Of a DNA stretch of 64,000 nt, positions 16,778 through 26,331 are shown in pieces. The DNA lies in assembly GCA_015075185.1 (NCBI GenBank), contig JABTUW010000001.1, positions 186,001 through 250,000 of the forward strand, written 5' to 3'. The notes below the pieces were generated by a model. That model was not told the DNA's origin, did no database searches, and worked only from the letters and a program-made list of their open reading frames with translations. This DNA comes from Anaerolineales bacterium (GTDB lineage: Bacteria; Chloroflexota; Anaerolineae; 4572-78; J111). Positions within the stretch are counted from its first letter, which is position 1. The number at the start of each line of letters is the position of its first letter. Both the position numbers and the translations under genes were made by a program.

Positions 16778-17803
16778 ATGAAAATCTGGACGCCCCCAGC
16801 CGACTGGCTCAAAATCACCACGGTTGACGCCCACACCGGGGGCGAGCCCTTTCGGGTGATAACCGGCGGTTTCCCCGACCTGCCCGGTGCGACAATTTTA
16901 GAGAAACGTCGTTACGCGAAAGAAAAGCTCGACCACCTACGCACAGCCTTGATGTGGGAGCCGCGCGGCCACGCCGACATGTACGGCTGCCTCGTCACCC
17001 CGCCAGTGACCCCTGGAGCAGACATCGGCATCCTCTTTATGCACAACGAGGGCTTCAGCACCATGTGCGGGCATGGCATCATCGGCATTGCCACGGTGGC
17101 CTTAGAGACAGGGATGCTGCCGGCCGTCGAGCCGGAAACCACGCTTAAAATTGACACCCCCGCCGGGCTGGTTACGGCCCACGCCGCCGTCGCCGGCGGG
17201 CGGGTACAGCGTGTCCGCTTTCAAAACGTCCCCTCTTTTGTCCTGGCCCTGGATGAGATTGTTGACGTGCCGGGGTTGGGCCAGGTACGTTACGATTTGG
17301 CCTTTGGAGGCGCTTTTTATGCTTACGTTCAAGCTGGCGACGTGGGGCTGGCCTGCACGCCGGAAGATTATCGCCCCCTGATCGAAAAGGGCATGGCCAT
17401 CAAACGCGCGGTGATGGTCGCCCGGCCTATCCCCCATCCCTTTGAAGCCGATTTGAGCTTTCTCTACGGCGTCATTTTCGTCGGCCCGGCGCTGGCCGAG
17501 GGCGGGCACAGCCGCAATGTCTGCATTTTTGCCGAGGGAGAGGTAGATCGCAGCCCGACAGGGACAGGTGTGAGCGGCCGGCTGGCGCTGCATTATGCCC
17601 GCGGTGAGGTTGGCCTCAACCAAGCGATTACTATCGAGAGCATTATCGGCAGCCGCTTCACCGGGCGAGTTCTTGACACCACCACTTTTGGCCCCTACCC
17701 CGCTGTTATCCCCGAAGTCGAAGGCACCGCCCACCTCACCGGCCGCCACGAGTTTTTGATTGACCCGGAAGATCCTCTACGGGCGGGGTTTATGCTTCGT
17801 TAA
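16778..17803 (+). CDS. trans-3-hydroxy-L-proline dehydratase (proline racemase family)
   Basis: 341 residues of the proline racemase/hydroxyproline epimerase family. The first catalytic Cys is present (C97 in FSTMCGHG). The second position carries Thr (T261 in SPTGTG) instead of Cys. In characterised relatives the Cys/Thr pair marks trans-3-hydroxy-L-proline dehydratase, which converts trans-3-hydroxy-L-proline to pyrroline-2-carboxylate, whereas racemases and epimerases need two Cys. A purine-rich site (GTGAGGA) precedes ATG 16778. No ketimine reductase or proline transporter is adjacent. It converges with the CGNR gene downstream. Confidence 0.88.
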   Translation: MKIWTPPADWLKITTVDAHTGGEPFRVITGGFPDLPGATILEKRRYAKEKLDHLRTALMWEPRGHADMYGCLVTPPVTPGADIGILFMHNEGFSTMCGHGIIGIATVALETGMLPAVEPETTLKIDTPAGLVTAHAAVAGGRVQRVRFQNVPSFVLALDEIVDVPGLGQVRYDLAFGGAFYAYVQAGDVGLACTPEDYRPLIEKGMAIKRAVMVARPIPHPFEADLSFLYGVIFVGPALAEGGHSRNVCIFAEGEVDRSPTGTGVSGRLALHYARGEVGLNQAITIESIIGSRFTGRVLDTTTFGPYPAVIPEVEGTAHLTGRHEFLIDPEDPLRAGFMLR

Positions 17804-17857
17804 TAAAATTTGTGTCCTAATTGATACGAAGCATGGGCACGAGATGGTGGAATCGCT

Positions 17858-18493
17858 TTAGCCCTTCGAACTTATGCCACGCTTGCGCTGGTAATAACGG
17901 CGCATCTTATCGCGGCTGCCACACAAATTCATGCTGCACCAGCGCCGGCTCTGATTCTTACTGGTATCCACAAATAACCAATCGCAGCCATCGGAGCGGG
18001 CGCATTGGCGCACACGGGGCAGATCCGCCGAAGTCAGCAGGTCTGCCGCCGACCAGGCAATCGGCCAGAGCATGGTGTCTAAAGCACTGGCATCCTGCCG
18101 CCACTGCCAGGTAAAAACCGCCCCCGCCGAAACAAGCTGCGGCCGGCCCGGCGCTTCAGCCAGCCAGGCATTCAAAGCAGCGACGTCCGCTGGCAGCGGG
18201 GTCTGTTGGTGGGCAACGGCGGCAAAGATACGATAGATCGTTCCGCGCAAGACAATAGCTCGGTCAAACACGGCTGTAGCCCTGGTCGGATTGGCTGCTG
18301 CTTTCTGGTCAAGCTGCTGGGCCTGATCGTCGTTCAACAGGCTTGCATGCCGGCTCCAGGCCAGCAAGTCAGGATAGTGATGGAGGTATTCGTGGTGGAG
18401 CACCTCGGTTTGGGTATAGGTGTTGGTAAAATCCAGGCATAACTGCCCGCCAATTAATTCTAGGTTACCGGCTTCTCTGCGTTTACGGGCCAT
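17858..18493 (-). CDS. CGNR zinc-finger/ABATE-domain regulator
   Basis: 211 residues with an N-terminal ABATE-type helical domain starting ELIGGQLCLDFTNT and a C-terminal CGNR zinc finger: CARSDGCDWLF, then RRWCSMNLCGSRDKMRRYYQRKR. The namesake CGNR reads CGSR here; the four Cys ligands are intact. Proteins of this layout are putative stress or metabolite-responsive transcription regulators. It points tail-to-tail at the dehydratase gene, 54 bases apart, so it need not regulate it. Confidence 0.88.
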   Translation of the reverse strand: MARKRREAGNLELIGGQLCLDFTNTYTQTEVLHHEYLHHYPDLLAWSRHASLLNDDQAQQLDQKAAANPTRATAVFDRAIVLRGTIYRIFAAVAHQQTPLPADVAALNAWLAEAPGRPQLVSAGAVFTWQWRQDASALDTMLWPIAWSAADLLTSADLPRVRQCARSDGCDWLFVDTSKNQSRRWCSMNLCGSRDKMRRYYQRKRGISSKG

Positions 18494-18849
18494 AGCTCCC
18501 CTTACATCTCATCAAAAATATTTGACAGACCCCCTCATCTATGCTATTTTACTACCAGCAAAATCAATTATAGCAGGTAATAAACTGATCCAAAAATCAG
18601 CGCCTGCTCCCCGCCGATTGCTGTAACTATCGCCAATTGATGAAACTGCAACAAGTAGCAGGGTCGCAGCACCTATCTGGCTACATAATAACCTCAGTTC
18701 GGAGTTTTTATTTTCTTGACAGGACCTACGGCAAGATTTACAGGATAAAAAAGTTCAATAATCTTGTTAATTCTGCCGAAGGTCCTGTCCATTTTACGTA
18801 AAACATCAAACTCAGTTAATGCTATTTTCTGGAGAGGTTGAATGGAACC
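18494..18849. other. Intergenic region with a palindromic element
   Basis: About 355 bases between the divergently transcribed CGNR and FGE-domain genes. It is AT-rich and must contain both promoters. A long inverted repeat lies at 18718-18789. No coding frame is supported. Confidence 0.5.
18718..18789. repeat. 72-base palindromic element (MITE/REP-like)
   Basis: Outer arms GACAGGACCTACGGCA (18718-18733) and its complement (18774-18789) differ at one position. Inner arms CAAGATT (18732-18738) and AATCTTG (18760-18766) also pair. It has no coding content and resembles a small non-autonomous mobile or REP-like repeat. Only one copy is in the window. Confidence 0.6.
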
Positions 18850-20673
18850 ATGAACGTTAAACGCCGCAATTCACCCTTATTTCTAGCTATTCTGGGTATC
18901 TCCGGTTTGCTTTGCCTTTTTGGTCTCCTTTGGCTGTCCCCTCCGGCTGAGGCCGGGGTGATCAGTGGGACACCCACACTTCAGGCAACACCCTCTCCTT
19001 CCGGCGGCTGGAGCGACTTGCTGCAAGTAACTCCTTTTGCCTATACGGACCCTCTTCCCGAACCCGTCGAAAGCCCTCTAGACGGCACCTACGCCAAAGT
19101 TGATCCCTCGTGGCCGCAGTGGTGGCTGTGCCGGCGCTGCGCCGATTACCGGCCCGCAGGCGGGATCTGGAAGCTGCAATTCGATCAAGGGGTCATGCGT
19201 ATTTATTACGACGTCACCGGCTGGCACAGCCTGGCCTCGTTTACAGTTTCCGGCGACCGGCTGACCCTCTTTAATGATCCCTACTGCGGAGAAAAAGGCG
19301 AATACAAGTGGAAATTAAAAGACGGGCAACTGGAGCTGGCTGTCATCAACGACTCCTGTTCCTTTCAACTCCGGGGAAGAAACTTGAGTGAACAGCCCTG
19401 GCCGGCCTGTCCAGCGCCGGATAGCCCCCAGCAAGGCCAGCAGCCTCCGGGGTGTGCGGACAATCCGCCTCCGCCAGCAGCCCCGGCTCCGGCAGATCTG
19501 CCTGTCACCGTTACTGCTCACGGGGGAGACAGCCGCTTTTTTGAAAACCCTCCAGATACCATTGCCTTTGCCAATGGCCTGGCTGACTCCCAGCCTGAAG
19601 GCATTCACGTTACCTACCACTCCGAAAGCATTCCCTTTGGTCTGAACCGCGTCCTCTGGTGGAAGGGTGACTGGATTGAAGCTTCGACGGACCGGCCCTT
19701 CACGGCGATGGGTGTCCAATTTATGGGCGACCCCCAGACTGGCTGGGCGCGGGTGCTTTTTGATGGGGTCGAAGTGTGGCGGGGCAATACCACGGATATT
19801 TGGTCGAAGGCGGGCCGGCATGGCGGTTATATTGAAATCTCCGGGTTTGAGCAGGGGCCGCACACCCTTCGCGCCGAGAGTCTAGGCTTTGATTACCATC
19901 CTGTGCCGGTGGCGAGCTTCGGTTTTAGCGAGCAGGAGAGCGTCAATTCTGTGGCTGTGGTCAGCCGCACCGCTCAGATTGACGGTGCCACGCTGGTTTA
20001 TGTACCGGCCGGGCAATTCCTCATGGGCAGTGGCAGGGCTGATCCGGAGGCTGAACAGGACGAGAAACCTCAACATAGCCCCTCTTTGGATGCCTATTGG
20101 ATTGACCGCACCGAAGTGACCAACGCCATGTACGCGCGCTGTGTAGAGGCGGGCGACTGTACGGCGCCCATGCATTCATCCCGTTACTCGCAGCCGGAGT
20201 ATGCCGAACATCCGGTATCCGGGGTTACATGGTTTCAGGCCGGCGAATACTGCCGCTGGGCAGGCCGCCGTCTGCCAACCGAAGCCGAGTGGGAGAAGGC
20301 TGCGCGCGGCACGGATGGACGGCTCTATCCCTGGGGCAACACTGCGCCTGATGCTAAACTCCTGAACTTTGGTAAAGAAGTTAACGATACGACGCCCGTG
20401 GGCAATTATCCTGCTGGCGCCAGCCCTTACGGGGCGCTGGATATGGCCGGCAATGTCTGGGAATGGGTAGCAGATGGATATGATCCTTCCTATTACGCCG
20501 ATGCGCCGACAACCAACCCACCAGGTGGAACCACGGCCAACCAGCGGGTCGTGCGGGGGGGAGCCTGGGGAGTAGATGCTCGCGCCGTCCGGGCGGCCAA
20601 TCGCTTTTGGGCCTTTCCGGGCCGGAACGATACCGATGGCTTTCGCTGCGCCGTGAATGATGGCTACAAGTAG
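18850..20673 (+). CDS. Secreted FGE/SUMF1-domain protein
   Basis: About 607 residues. An N-terminal signal sequence (LFLAILGISGLLCLFGLLWL, then PPAEAG) indicates export. Residues ~80-190 form a Cys/Trp-rich domain with several Cys (WWLCRRCADY, PYCGEKG). A Pro/Ala linker and a middle beta-rich domain follow. The C-terminal ~220 residues are a formylglycine-generating-enzyme (FGE-sulfatase) domain: VPAGQFLMGSG, YWIDRTEVTNAMYARCV, RRLPTEAEWEKAARG, YPWGN, DMAGNVWEWVADG and VVRGGAWG. Such domains are often non-enzymatic C-lectin-like folds. ATG 18850 is chosen; TTG 18838 abuts GGAGAGG. Confidence 0.85.
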   Translation: MNVKRRNSPLFLAILGISGLLCLFGLLWLSPPAEAGVISGTPTLQATPSPSGGWSDLLQVTPFAYTDPLPEPVESPLDGTYAKVDPSWPQWWLCRRCADYRPAGGIWKLQFDQGVMRIYYDVTGWHSLASFTVSGDRLTLFNDPYCGEKGEYKWKLKDGQLELAVINDSCSFQLRGRNLSEQPWPACPAPDSPQQGQQPPGCADNPPPPAAPAPADLPVTVTAHGGDSRFFENPPDTIAFANGLADSQPEGIHVTYHSESIPFGLNRVLWWKGDWIEASTDRPFTAMGVQFMGDPQTGWARVLFDGVEVWRGNTTDIWSKAGRHGGYIEISGFEQGPHTLRAESLGFDYHPVPVASFGFSEQESVNSVAVVSRTAQIDGATLVYVPAGQFLMGSGRADPEAEQDEKPQHSPSLDAYWIDRTEVTNAMYARCVEAGDCTAPMHSSRYSQPEYAEHPVSGVTWFQAGEYCRWAGRRLPTEAEWEKAARGTDGRLYPWGNTAPDAKLLNFGKEVNDTTPVGNYPAGASPYGALDMAGNVWEWVADGYDPSYYADAPTTNPPGGTTANQRVVRGGAWGVDARAVRAANRFWAFPGRNDTDGFRCAVNDGYK

Positions 20674-20692
20674 TTTATTTTATTATAAAGAA

Positions 20693-20718
20693 GAGCGCCC
20701 TTCAATTGAAGGGCGCTC
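20693..20718. terminator. Perfect 26-base palindrome, probable bidirectional terminator
   Basis: GAGCGCCCTTCAA is followed by its exact complement. It lies between convergent genes (FGE-domain protein and alcohol dehydrogenase). The minus strand continues into TTCTTTATAATAAAAT, so termination of the minus-strand gene is the better-supported role. Confidence 0.65.
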
Positions 20719-20903
20719 GCGGTAGGCATAGGGGTTAATTAAATTAAATTTTGTGGGCGGCGGGTTCTCACTGGAACCCTCAGCACAACCCAGCTCATTG
20801 TTTGTTGTGTTCTCCCTGCCGTACCATCTATCCTTATCATACTCTATTTTTGTTAGAAATCCGTTAACGAATCATTAGAGTTAGATTAAGATTTCGTCCT
20901 CTT

Positions 20904-21974
20904 TCATATCTCGATCATTACCTTGACCACTCGATCTTGATAAGCGGCGTTCATGGCAAACGCTTCCGGTGTTTTTTCCAGGGGAAAACGGTGGCTCACC
21001 ACGCTCAGCAAATCCACTGCGCCACTGCGAGCCAGGCGTATTGCCCGCGGGTAGGTATGTTTCATGCGGCGGGCCAGGCGGATGGTCAACCCTTTGCGCC
21101 GGACAGTGGAGTGTTTCAACTCAATCCGGTCGCTCTCAGAAATGCCGACAATGACCATCCGTCCGCCCAGGCGAGTCATCTCCGCCGCTTGTTGGACGGA
21201 GTGATCGGCCCACGCTGCCTCGATGGCTACATCTACCCCCCGGCCATGCGTTGCGCTCAAAACGGCTTTGACCGGGTCGGTCTGGTCGCAGTTGATTGGG
21301 ATTGCTCCATAATGCTGAGCTGCTTCGAGCCGCCAGGGGAACTTATCGCTGACAAAGATGGGCTGCGCCCCGGACAGCCGCGCCAATTGCAAAATAAACA
21401 GGCCCACCGAACCAGCCCCCAGGATGGCGACGCTGTCCGCCACCCTGATTTTAGCCAGGTCAATGGCATGAATGGCAATACCCAATGGTTCCAACATGGC
21501 CGCACTAACATCGTCCAAGCTGTCGGGGACAGGGAAACAGCTCCGCGTGGGCATATGCAGCCACTGGCACAGGCTGCCGTGGTCAGGGTAGGAGCCGCAA
21601 AAATGCAAATGCAGGCATAAGTTCGGCTGGCCCAGCTCGCACATCTCGCAGTGCCAGCAGGGCTGCGCCGGATCAATCGCCACCCGCAGCCCCGGCGCCA
21701 GCGAATGGAAGTTGCCGTCCAGGTTGTCTGGTCCTGGCCCGACCGCCTCCACCACCCCGGCGAATTCGTGCCCTAAAATGAGCGGGCTTTGCAAAGCCAC
21801 GTCACCAATACGAGCGTCTTTGTAGCTGTGCAAATCGCTGCCGCAGATGCCCACGGCGGTGACTCGCAGTAACACTTCACCTGGCCCCGGCGACCCCGGA
21901 TGAGGAATTTGTTCGACCCGCATATCCGACGGGCCGTGAAGCCGGACGGCAGTCATCATTGATTGGCTATCCAT
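20904..21974 (-). CDS. Zinc-dependent medium-chain alcohol/polyol dehydrogenase
   Basis: 356 residues of the MDR family, sorbitol/threonine dehydrogenase-like. The catalytic zinc region is GICGSDLH and GHEFAGVV. The structural zinc lobe has four Cys in [15 protein letters not shown]. The NAD Rossmann motif is GAGSVGL. A Glu in MLEPLG matches the catalytic-site region of polyol dehydrogenases. ATG 21974 has AAGGAGA nine bases upstream; a longer frame to 22088 overlaps the hydrolase gene and lacks a site. The substrate is not determinable. Confidence 0.9.
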   Translation of the reverse strand: MDSQSMMTAVRLHGPSDMRVEQIPHPGSPGPGEVLLRVTAVGICGSDLHSYKDARIGDVALQSPLILGHEFAGVVEAVGPGPDNLDGNFHSLAPGLRVAIDPAQPCWHCEMCELGQPNLCLHLHFCGSYPDHGSLCQWLHMPTRSCFPVPDSLDDVSAAMLEPLGIAIHAIDLAKIRVADSVAILGAGSVGLFILQLARLSGAQPIFVSDKFPWRLEAAQHYGAIPINCDQTDPVKAVLSATHGRGVDVAIEAAWADHSVQQAAEMTRLGGRMVIVGISESDRIELKHSTVRRKGLTIRLARRMKHTYPRAIRLARSGAVDLLSVVSHRFPLEKTPEAFAMNAAYQDRVVKVMIEI

Positions 21975-22084
21975 GGTTGGAGGTCTCCTTTTATCTAAAT
22001 GAAAACCCAAAGTTAGTGGATTTGTAAATATTTCAGGAGCGGGAAAGTGCACGTTTGCACTCCTGAAATCAAACTGTTGTCTTC

Positions 22085-23023
22085 TCAAGGCGACGCGGCC
22101 AAGAGTTGCTCGTTGAAAAAACCGACAATCCGGCGTTCATATTCTTCCGGCCAGCGGTCGCCATACCCCCCGTGACCGACCTGGGGCACCAGCCAGAGTT
22201 CTTTGGGCTGGCCAGCGGCCTCAAATTGAGCCTGGGTGCGGTTAACCTCAGCCTCATGCTCGCCGGCAATAAAGAACAAGGGGCGTGGACTGATTTTGGC
22301 AACCGAGTCAATGGGCCTGACCGACGCCGGGTCAGTGCCGGTGTAATAGCGAAAAAAGAATACGATAAAGCCTTGTACCAAACTCCCGACCAGGGTCTCG
22401 CGCGCGCCACGGGGAGTGATGTTGGTGGTTAAATCGTCGAAGTTTCCTTCCGCTACCACTGCCTTAATTTCGGGCAGGCGGGCCGCGCTCTCCACGGCCA
22501 GAACACCGCCTATTGAAAAACCGAGCACCCCAATTTTATGATCCGCAATGTCGGGCTGGCGCTGCATAAATTGAACGGCAGCGGCCACATCCACAGTTTC
22601 AGTATGGCCCATTGTATGCATCACATCTGGACCGGCGCAAGGGTGCGGATCAAGCAGCATGACCCCGTAGCCATGTCTGGTCAGAATTTTGGCTTCGGGC
22701 AGCATGCCATCGCGGGCTGTCCAGTGTCCTTGTAATAATAAAACAGCCGCTCCATTTTGGGAAGGCCGATACCAGCCGGTGAGGGTTTGACCGGGTTGGG
22801 GCTGAATTTGGACCGTTTGATAGTGGGTCAGCCCCACATCAGCCGGGGTCTGGCCTGGAGCCGGGCAGTCCCAGACGGTTAATCCGACCACGATGCGCCG
22901 GCTAATTTCGGCAACAAGCAGGGTCAGGCCAAGCAGAACTATTATAATGGTGAAGATAGTCAGTTTAAGAATATACGACCATCTAAAGTTTGAGAGAGAG
23001 AAGGCGGGCTTGGTGATTTTCAT
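22085..23023 (-). CDS. Membrane-anchored alpha/beta hydrolase
   Basis: About 312 residues. A single N-terminal transmembrane segment ([21 protein letters not shown]) anchors an alpha/beta-hydrolase domain facing outside or periplasm-like space. The nucleophile elbow is GFSIGG near residue 165, an acidic residue follows in IAGEHEAEV, and a His occurs in QVGHGGYG near the C-terminus. ATG 23023 is preferred to TTG 23047. It is upstream of the dehydrogenase with a 110-base gap and may share its promoter. Dipeptidyl-peptidase-like or esterase activity is possible. Confidence 0.82.
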   Translation of the reverse strand: MKITKPAFSLSNFRWSYILKLTIFTIIIVLLGLTLLVAEISRRIVVGLTVWDCPAPGQTPADVGLTHYQTVQIQPQPGQTLTGWYRPSQNGAAVLLLQGHWTARDGMLPEAKILTRHGYGVMLLDPHPCAGPDVMHTMGHTETVDVAAAVQFMQRQPDIADHKIGVLGFSIGGVLAVESAARLPEIKAVVAEGNFDDLTTNITPRGARETLVGSLVQGFIVFFFRYYTGTDPASVRPIDSVAKISPRPLFFIAGEHEAEVNRTQAQFEAAGQPKELWLVPQVGHGGYGDRWPEEYERRIVGFFNEQLLAASP

Positions 23024-23064
23024 ATTGTTACTACTCAATCCACGCAACGCCCTTTAACACGAGG

Positions 23065-23144
23065 GTAGTGGTTGCAAAGTAAGTGATGGGGTCCCAAAGC
23101 TCCGCTTTGGACTCCTAACCCGTCACCTGCAATTTAACCACTAC
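23065..23144. repeat. Nested hairpin between hydrolase and DUF952 genes
   Basis: Three concentric inverted pairs are visible: GTAGTGGTT/AACCACTAC, TGCA/TGCA with GTGATGGG/CCCGTCAC (one mismatch), and CCAAAGC/GCTTTGG. The central word (TTTGGACTCC) recurs in another hairpin at 27690-27715. Confidence 0.55.
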
Positions 23145-23224
23145 CGCACGAGTAAGGATGGCAATTTCCGCTGGAAAAATGCGCTGCACCTGAGCAGTAC
23201 TTCATTATTATAGCATTACAGCGG

Positions 23225-23647
23225 TCAGTGGCCGGCGGTCATCGAATTGGGCATTTGCCACCGTCCCGTCGCATCACGATCTAATGGGAAACAGGCGATA
23301 ATTGCCGGCCGATTTAGCGGGCCGTAAATATGAGGAAACAGGGTGTTCGGATCGGGCTGACGACTGGGAACGGTTGCCATAGCCGCCTGCTGCGGAGGAA
23401 TAGGCGGCTCAAAGATGAGGGGAACGGCCAGCCGGGCCGGATCAATTTCCAGAGCCAACAGCTCATCCTGCAAGGCGACAAAGTAAAGGTTAGCAGTCTC
23501 GATCAGCTTCGCCGCACCGGCCGTGCAGTGGATAAAACCTTCCTCGGCAAAAGTGACGGGCTGGTAAGGTTGATTGAGGGGCTGCTGACGGTAATAACTG
23601 GCCGGAGTAAGATGGTAAATCCGATCCTCATCCCTGTTAGGACTCAT
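23225..23647 (-). CDS. DUF952 family protein
   Basis: 140 residues with the family hallmarks EEGFIHCT near residue 36 and FPHIYGPLN near 105. The fold is related to ADP-ribosyltransferase-like/glutathione-S-transferase-associated domains in some annotations, but the function is unknown. ATG 23647 overlaps the stop of the upstream GTPase gene (ATGA), indicating coupled translation. Confidence 0.88.
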   Translation of the reverse strand: MSPNRDEDRIYHLTPASYYRQQPLNQPYQPVTFAEEGFIHCTAGAAKLIETANLYFVALQDELLALEIDPARLAVPLIFEPPIPPQQAAMATVPSRQPDPNTLFPHIYGPLNRPAIIACFPLDRDATGRWQMPNSMTAGH

Positions 23648-24963
23648 GGCTTAAACTTCTCCGCCAGAATTTCGGCCAGGGTGGGCCGGCCAATCTCCTG
23701 CAAATCATAGCGCACCCGCTGGTGAGGATGCTTGATGTGCAGCAGTTTGCCCAGGTCAATCGGTGTACCGATGATAACCAGATCGCAAGGCGTAGCGTTA
23801 ATGGTTCGTTCCAGTTCCTTCATCTGGGCTTCGTCATAGCCCATCGCCGGCAGCACCGCCCCGGTTGTCGAGTACTTTTCGTAAGTCGCCAGAATCGAGC
23901 CAACGGCATAGGGTCGTGGATCAACAATTTCCGCTGCCCCAAAGCGCTGGGCGGCCACCACCCCGGCCCCGTAGGCCATCTCGCCGTGGGTCAACGTCGG
24001 CCCGTCCTCTACTACCAGGACACGCCGGCCGCGAATGGCGGCGGGATCATCTACCGTAATCGGTGAGGCTGCGTCAACCACGATAGCTTGGGGGGCGACC
24101 GCCTGAACATTTCGGCGCACCTCGGCAACAGCAGCGGCGTCGGCCGTGTCAATTTTATTGATGACGACAACATCGGCCATGCGCAGGTTGGCCTCGCCGG
24201 GGTGGTAGGTTACTTCGTGGCCAGGCCGATGCGGGTCAACCACAACGATGTGCAGGTCGGGCTGGAAGAAGGGCAGATCGTTGTTGCCGCCATCCCAAAC
24301 GACCACGTCGGCTTCGGCTTCAGCCCGGCGGAGAATGGCTTCGTAATCCACGCCCGCGTAAACAATCGTGCCCCGATCAAGATGCGGCTCGTACTCTTCC
24401 CGTTCCTCAATCGTACACTCGTATTCGTCCAGATCACCGTAATCGGCAAAGCGCTGCACCGCCTGGACCACCAGGTTGCCGTAAGGCATGGGATGGCGCA
24501 CCGCCACCACCTTTTTACCCATGCGCTGCAAAATCTCGCAGACCCGGCGGGTGGTCTGGCTCTTGCCGCTGCCTGTCCGCACTGCGCCAATTGAGACGAC
24601 CGGTTTACTGCTCTTCAGCATGGTGTGGCGCGGCCCCAGCAGCCGGTAATCGGCCCCGGCGGCCAACACCGCCGAAGCCTGGTGCATCACGTATGCATGG
24701 GGCACGTCAGAGTAGGCAAAAATGACCTGGTCAACCTGTAGCGAGTGGATGAGTGCAGTCAGCTCGGACTCGGGCTGGATGGGAATACCGTGAGGGTATA
24801 GTGGACCGGCCAGTTCCGGGGGATAGACCCGGCCTTCGATATTGGGGATTTGGGTAGCGGTGAAAGCGACAACCTCGTAAGCCGGATTGTCACGGAAGTA
24901 GACGTTAAAATTGTGAAAGTCGCGCCCGGCGGCGCCCATAATAATCACACGCTGCTTCGACAT
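23644..24963 (-). CDS. Cyclic 2,3-diphosphoglycerate synthetase-like GTPase (COG2403 type)
   Basis: 439 residues from ATG 24963, which follows GGAGGT; the frame opens further upstream but that part overlaps tatC. An N-terminal Rossmann-like domain (VIIMGAAGRDFHNFN) precedes a P-loop domain with GAVRTGSGKSQ at 126-136, a VVWDGGNNDLPF segment and NKID (base-recognition motif). The archaeal family makes the thermoprotectant cyclic 2,3-diphosphoglycerate; bacterial members are generally uncharacterised. It is operonic with DUF952 downstream. Confidence 0.85.
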   Translation of the reverse strand: MSKQRVIIMGAAGRDFHNFNVYFRDNPAYEVVAFTATQIPNIEGRVYPPELAGPLYPHGIPIQPESELTALIHSLQVDQVIFAYSDVPHAYVMHQASAVLAAGADYRLLGPRHTMLKSSKPVVSIGAVRTGSGKSQTTRRVCEILQRMGKKVVAVRHPMPYGNLVVQAVQRFADYGDLDEYECTIEEREEYEPHLDRGTIVYAGVDYEAILRRAEAEADVVVWDGGNNDLPFFQPDLHIVVVDPHRPGHEVTYHPGEANLRMADVVVINKIDTADAAAVAEVRRNVQAVAPQAIVVDAASPITVDDPAAIRGRRVLVVEDGPTLTHGEMAYGAGVVAAQRFGAAEIVDPRPYAVGSILATYEKYSTTGAVLPAMGYDEAQMKELERTINATPCDLVIIGTPIDLGKLLHIKHPHQRVRYDLQEIGRPTLAEILAEKFKP

Positions 24964-25058
24964 CGAAGTACCTCCAGAAGTAAGGGTGAATAGTGAATTG
25001 TGAATAATTAATGTGATAACAACTCGCCGACTTGTTGGCTTGCCGAATCGTTGGCCGA

Positions 25059-25790
25059 TCAGGCCAGGTAAGAAAGCAGAATACTGAGGCCATACAGGAT
25101 AATCAGGGGGAGCATTACCAGCCCCATATTGAAGGGGTCCACGGTGGGGGTAATCATTGCGGCGGCAATGGCGATAATAACGATGGCAAAGCGCCATTGT
25201 TTGAGCAGAAACTGCGGCGTGACCAGCCCAATCTTGGTCATAATAAAGATAATCAAGGGGGTTTCAAAACTCAGGCCGACCCAAAAGACCAGTGAAGTAA
25301 CAAAGGGAATGTATTCACGGGATTGCCACTGCTGGATAAAAATTTCGGGCTGCCAGGCGCTGAGAAAGCTCACGGCTGCCGGGGTCAGAATATACCAGGC
25401 AAACAGCACCCCAATGAAAAAGAGCAGGGTGGCAAAAGGAACACCCCACAAGATGTATTGTTTTTCGTTGGGTTCAAGGCCGGGTAAGATAAACATCAGG
25501 AACTGGTAAACCAGGAAGGGCATGGCTATAACCAGGCCGGCGGTCAGCGCCACCCGAAAGTAGATCGTGATCCCTTCGGTTGGCCCCAGCACCTGCAATT
25601 TTTGGCCGTAAGGGGCAATCAACAGTTCCAAAATCGGAGTAGTGAAAGCCGCAGCCAGCAGGGTGCAGACAAACACGGCAATGGCTGCTTTCACCAGACG
25701 GTCACGCAGCTCTTCCAGATGTTCTAACAAAGTCATCTGGTTAGCCAGTTGTTCGGTTGCCTCTTTCATGCGCGAGGTGGTGCTGCTCAT
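25059..25790 (-). CDS. tatC: Twin-arginine translocase subunit TatC
   Basis: 243 residues with six predicted transmembrane helices. The family signatures are LLEHLEELRDRL at the N-terminus and, between TM helices, FLVYQFLMFILPGLEPNEKQ. This is the receptor core of the Tat pathway that moves folded proteins across the cytoplasmic membrane. The ATG overlaps the TatA/B stop (ATGA), so both are made from one message. The 3' end lies 95 bases before the start of the GTPase gene. Confidence 0.96.
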   Translation of the reverse strand: MSSTTSRMKEATEQLANQMTLLEHLEELRDRLVKAAIAVFVCTLLAAAFTTPILELLIAPYGQKLQVLGPTEGITIYFRVALTAGLVIAMPFLVYQFLMFILPGLEPNEKQYILWGVPFATLLFFIGVLFAWYILTPAAVSFLSAWQPEIFIQQWQSREYIPFVTSLVFWVGLSFETPLIIFIMTKIGLVTPQFLLKQWRFAIVIIAIAAAMITPTVDPFNMGLVMLPLIILYGLSILLSYLA

Positions 25791-26329
25791 TCAGCCGCCT
25801 CAGTCGGGGAGACGGGTGCAGGCTTCGCCTCCGGTTGAGTCGAAGGATGAGTTCCATTCTTCTCTATTTCAGCTTCGCGGACGGGCGAGGCGGGGACTTC
25901 AGGAACAGGAACCAGCGGTGAGTCAGATGCGGGAACAGGCTCACTGGCTGTTTCGATTTCAGGGGTTTCTGAGGCGGGAGGCACAGGTTTAAGGGAAGGG
26001 ATTGAAGGGGGAGCAATGCTATGATCAACAACCGTCTGGGCAGTTTTGCTTACCTGCGCGGCCTGGGCAGTGATTTCAGTTCGAGATTGGGTCAGGGCTT
26101 GCTTGGTTTCTTCAAGTTCCTTGCGAACCTGCTCTATTTCTTCCATGCGCGCCGCCACAGTGATTTCTCGCTGCCACTCGGCCATAAATCCCTGCGACAT
26201 ATTGCGCAGGTCCCTCACATATTTACCGGCCTTACCTGCAATTTCGGGCAGGCGGCGCGGTCCAAAAACCATCAGAGCAATAATAAAAATAAAAAGCAGT
26301 TCGGGAAACCCGATACCTAAAATATCCAC
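25787..26329 (-). CDS. tatB: TatA/TatB-family translocase subunit
   Basis: 180 residues. It has a short N-terminal membrane helix (FPELLFIFIIALMVF), the FGPRRLPEIAGKAGK hinge and an amphipathic helix, then a long charged coiled-coil and a Pro/Glu/Val-rich tail. The acidic residue ahead of the helix (FPELL) and the length favour TatB over TatA, but the FG hinge is TatA-like, so the subtype is uncertain. Start is GTG 26329, two bases after the nusB stop. It is operonic with tatC. Confidence 0.85.
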   Translation of the reverse strand: MDILGIGFPELLFIFIIALMVFGPRRLPEIAGKAGKYVRDLRNMSQGFMAEWQREITVAARMEEIEQVRKELEETKQALTQSRTEITAQAAQVSKTAQTVVDHSIAPPSIPSLKPVPPASETPEIETASEPVPASDSPLVPVPEVPASPVREAEIEKNGTHPSTQPEAKPAPVSPTEAAE

Positions 26330-26331
26330 CT

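Noticed and set aside
24963..25197. N-terminal extension of the cDPGS-like frame into tatC
   Set aside because: The extension overlaps tatC in another frame and ATG 24963 has a strong ribosome site.
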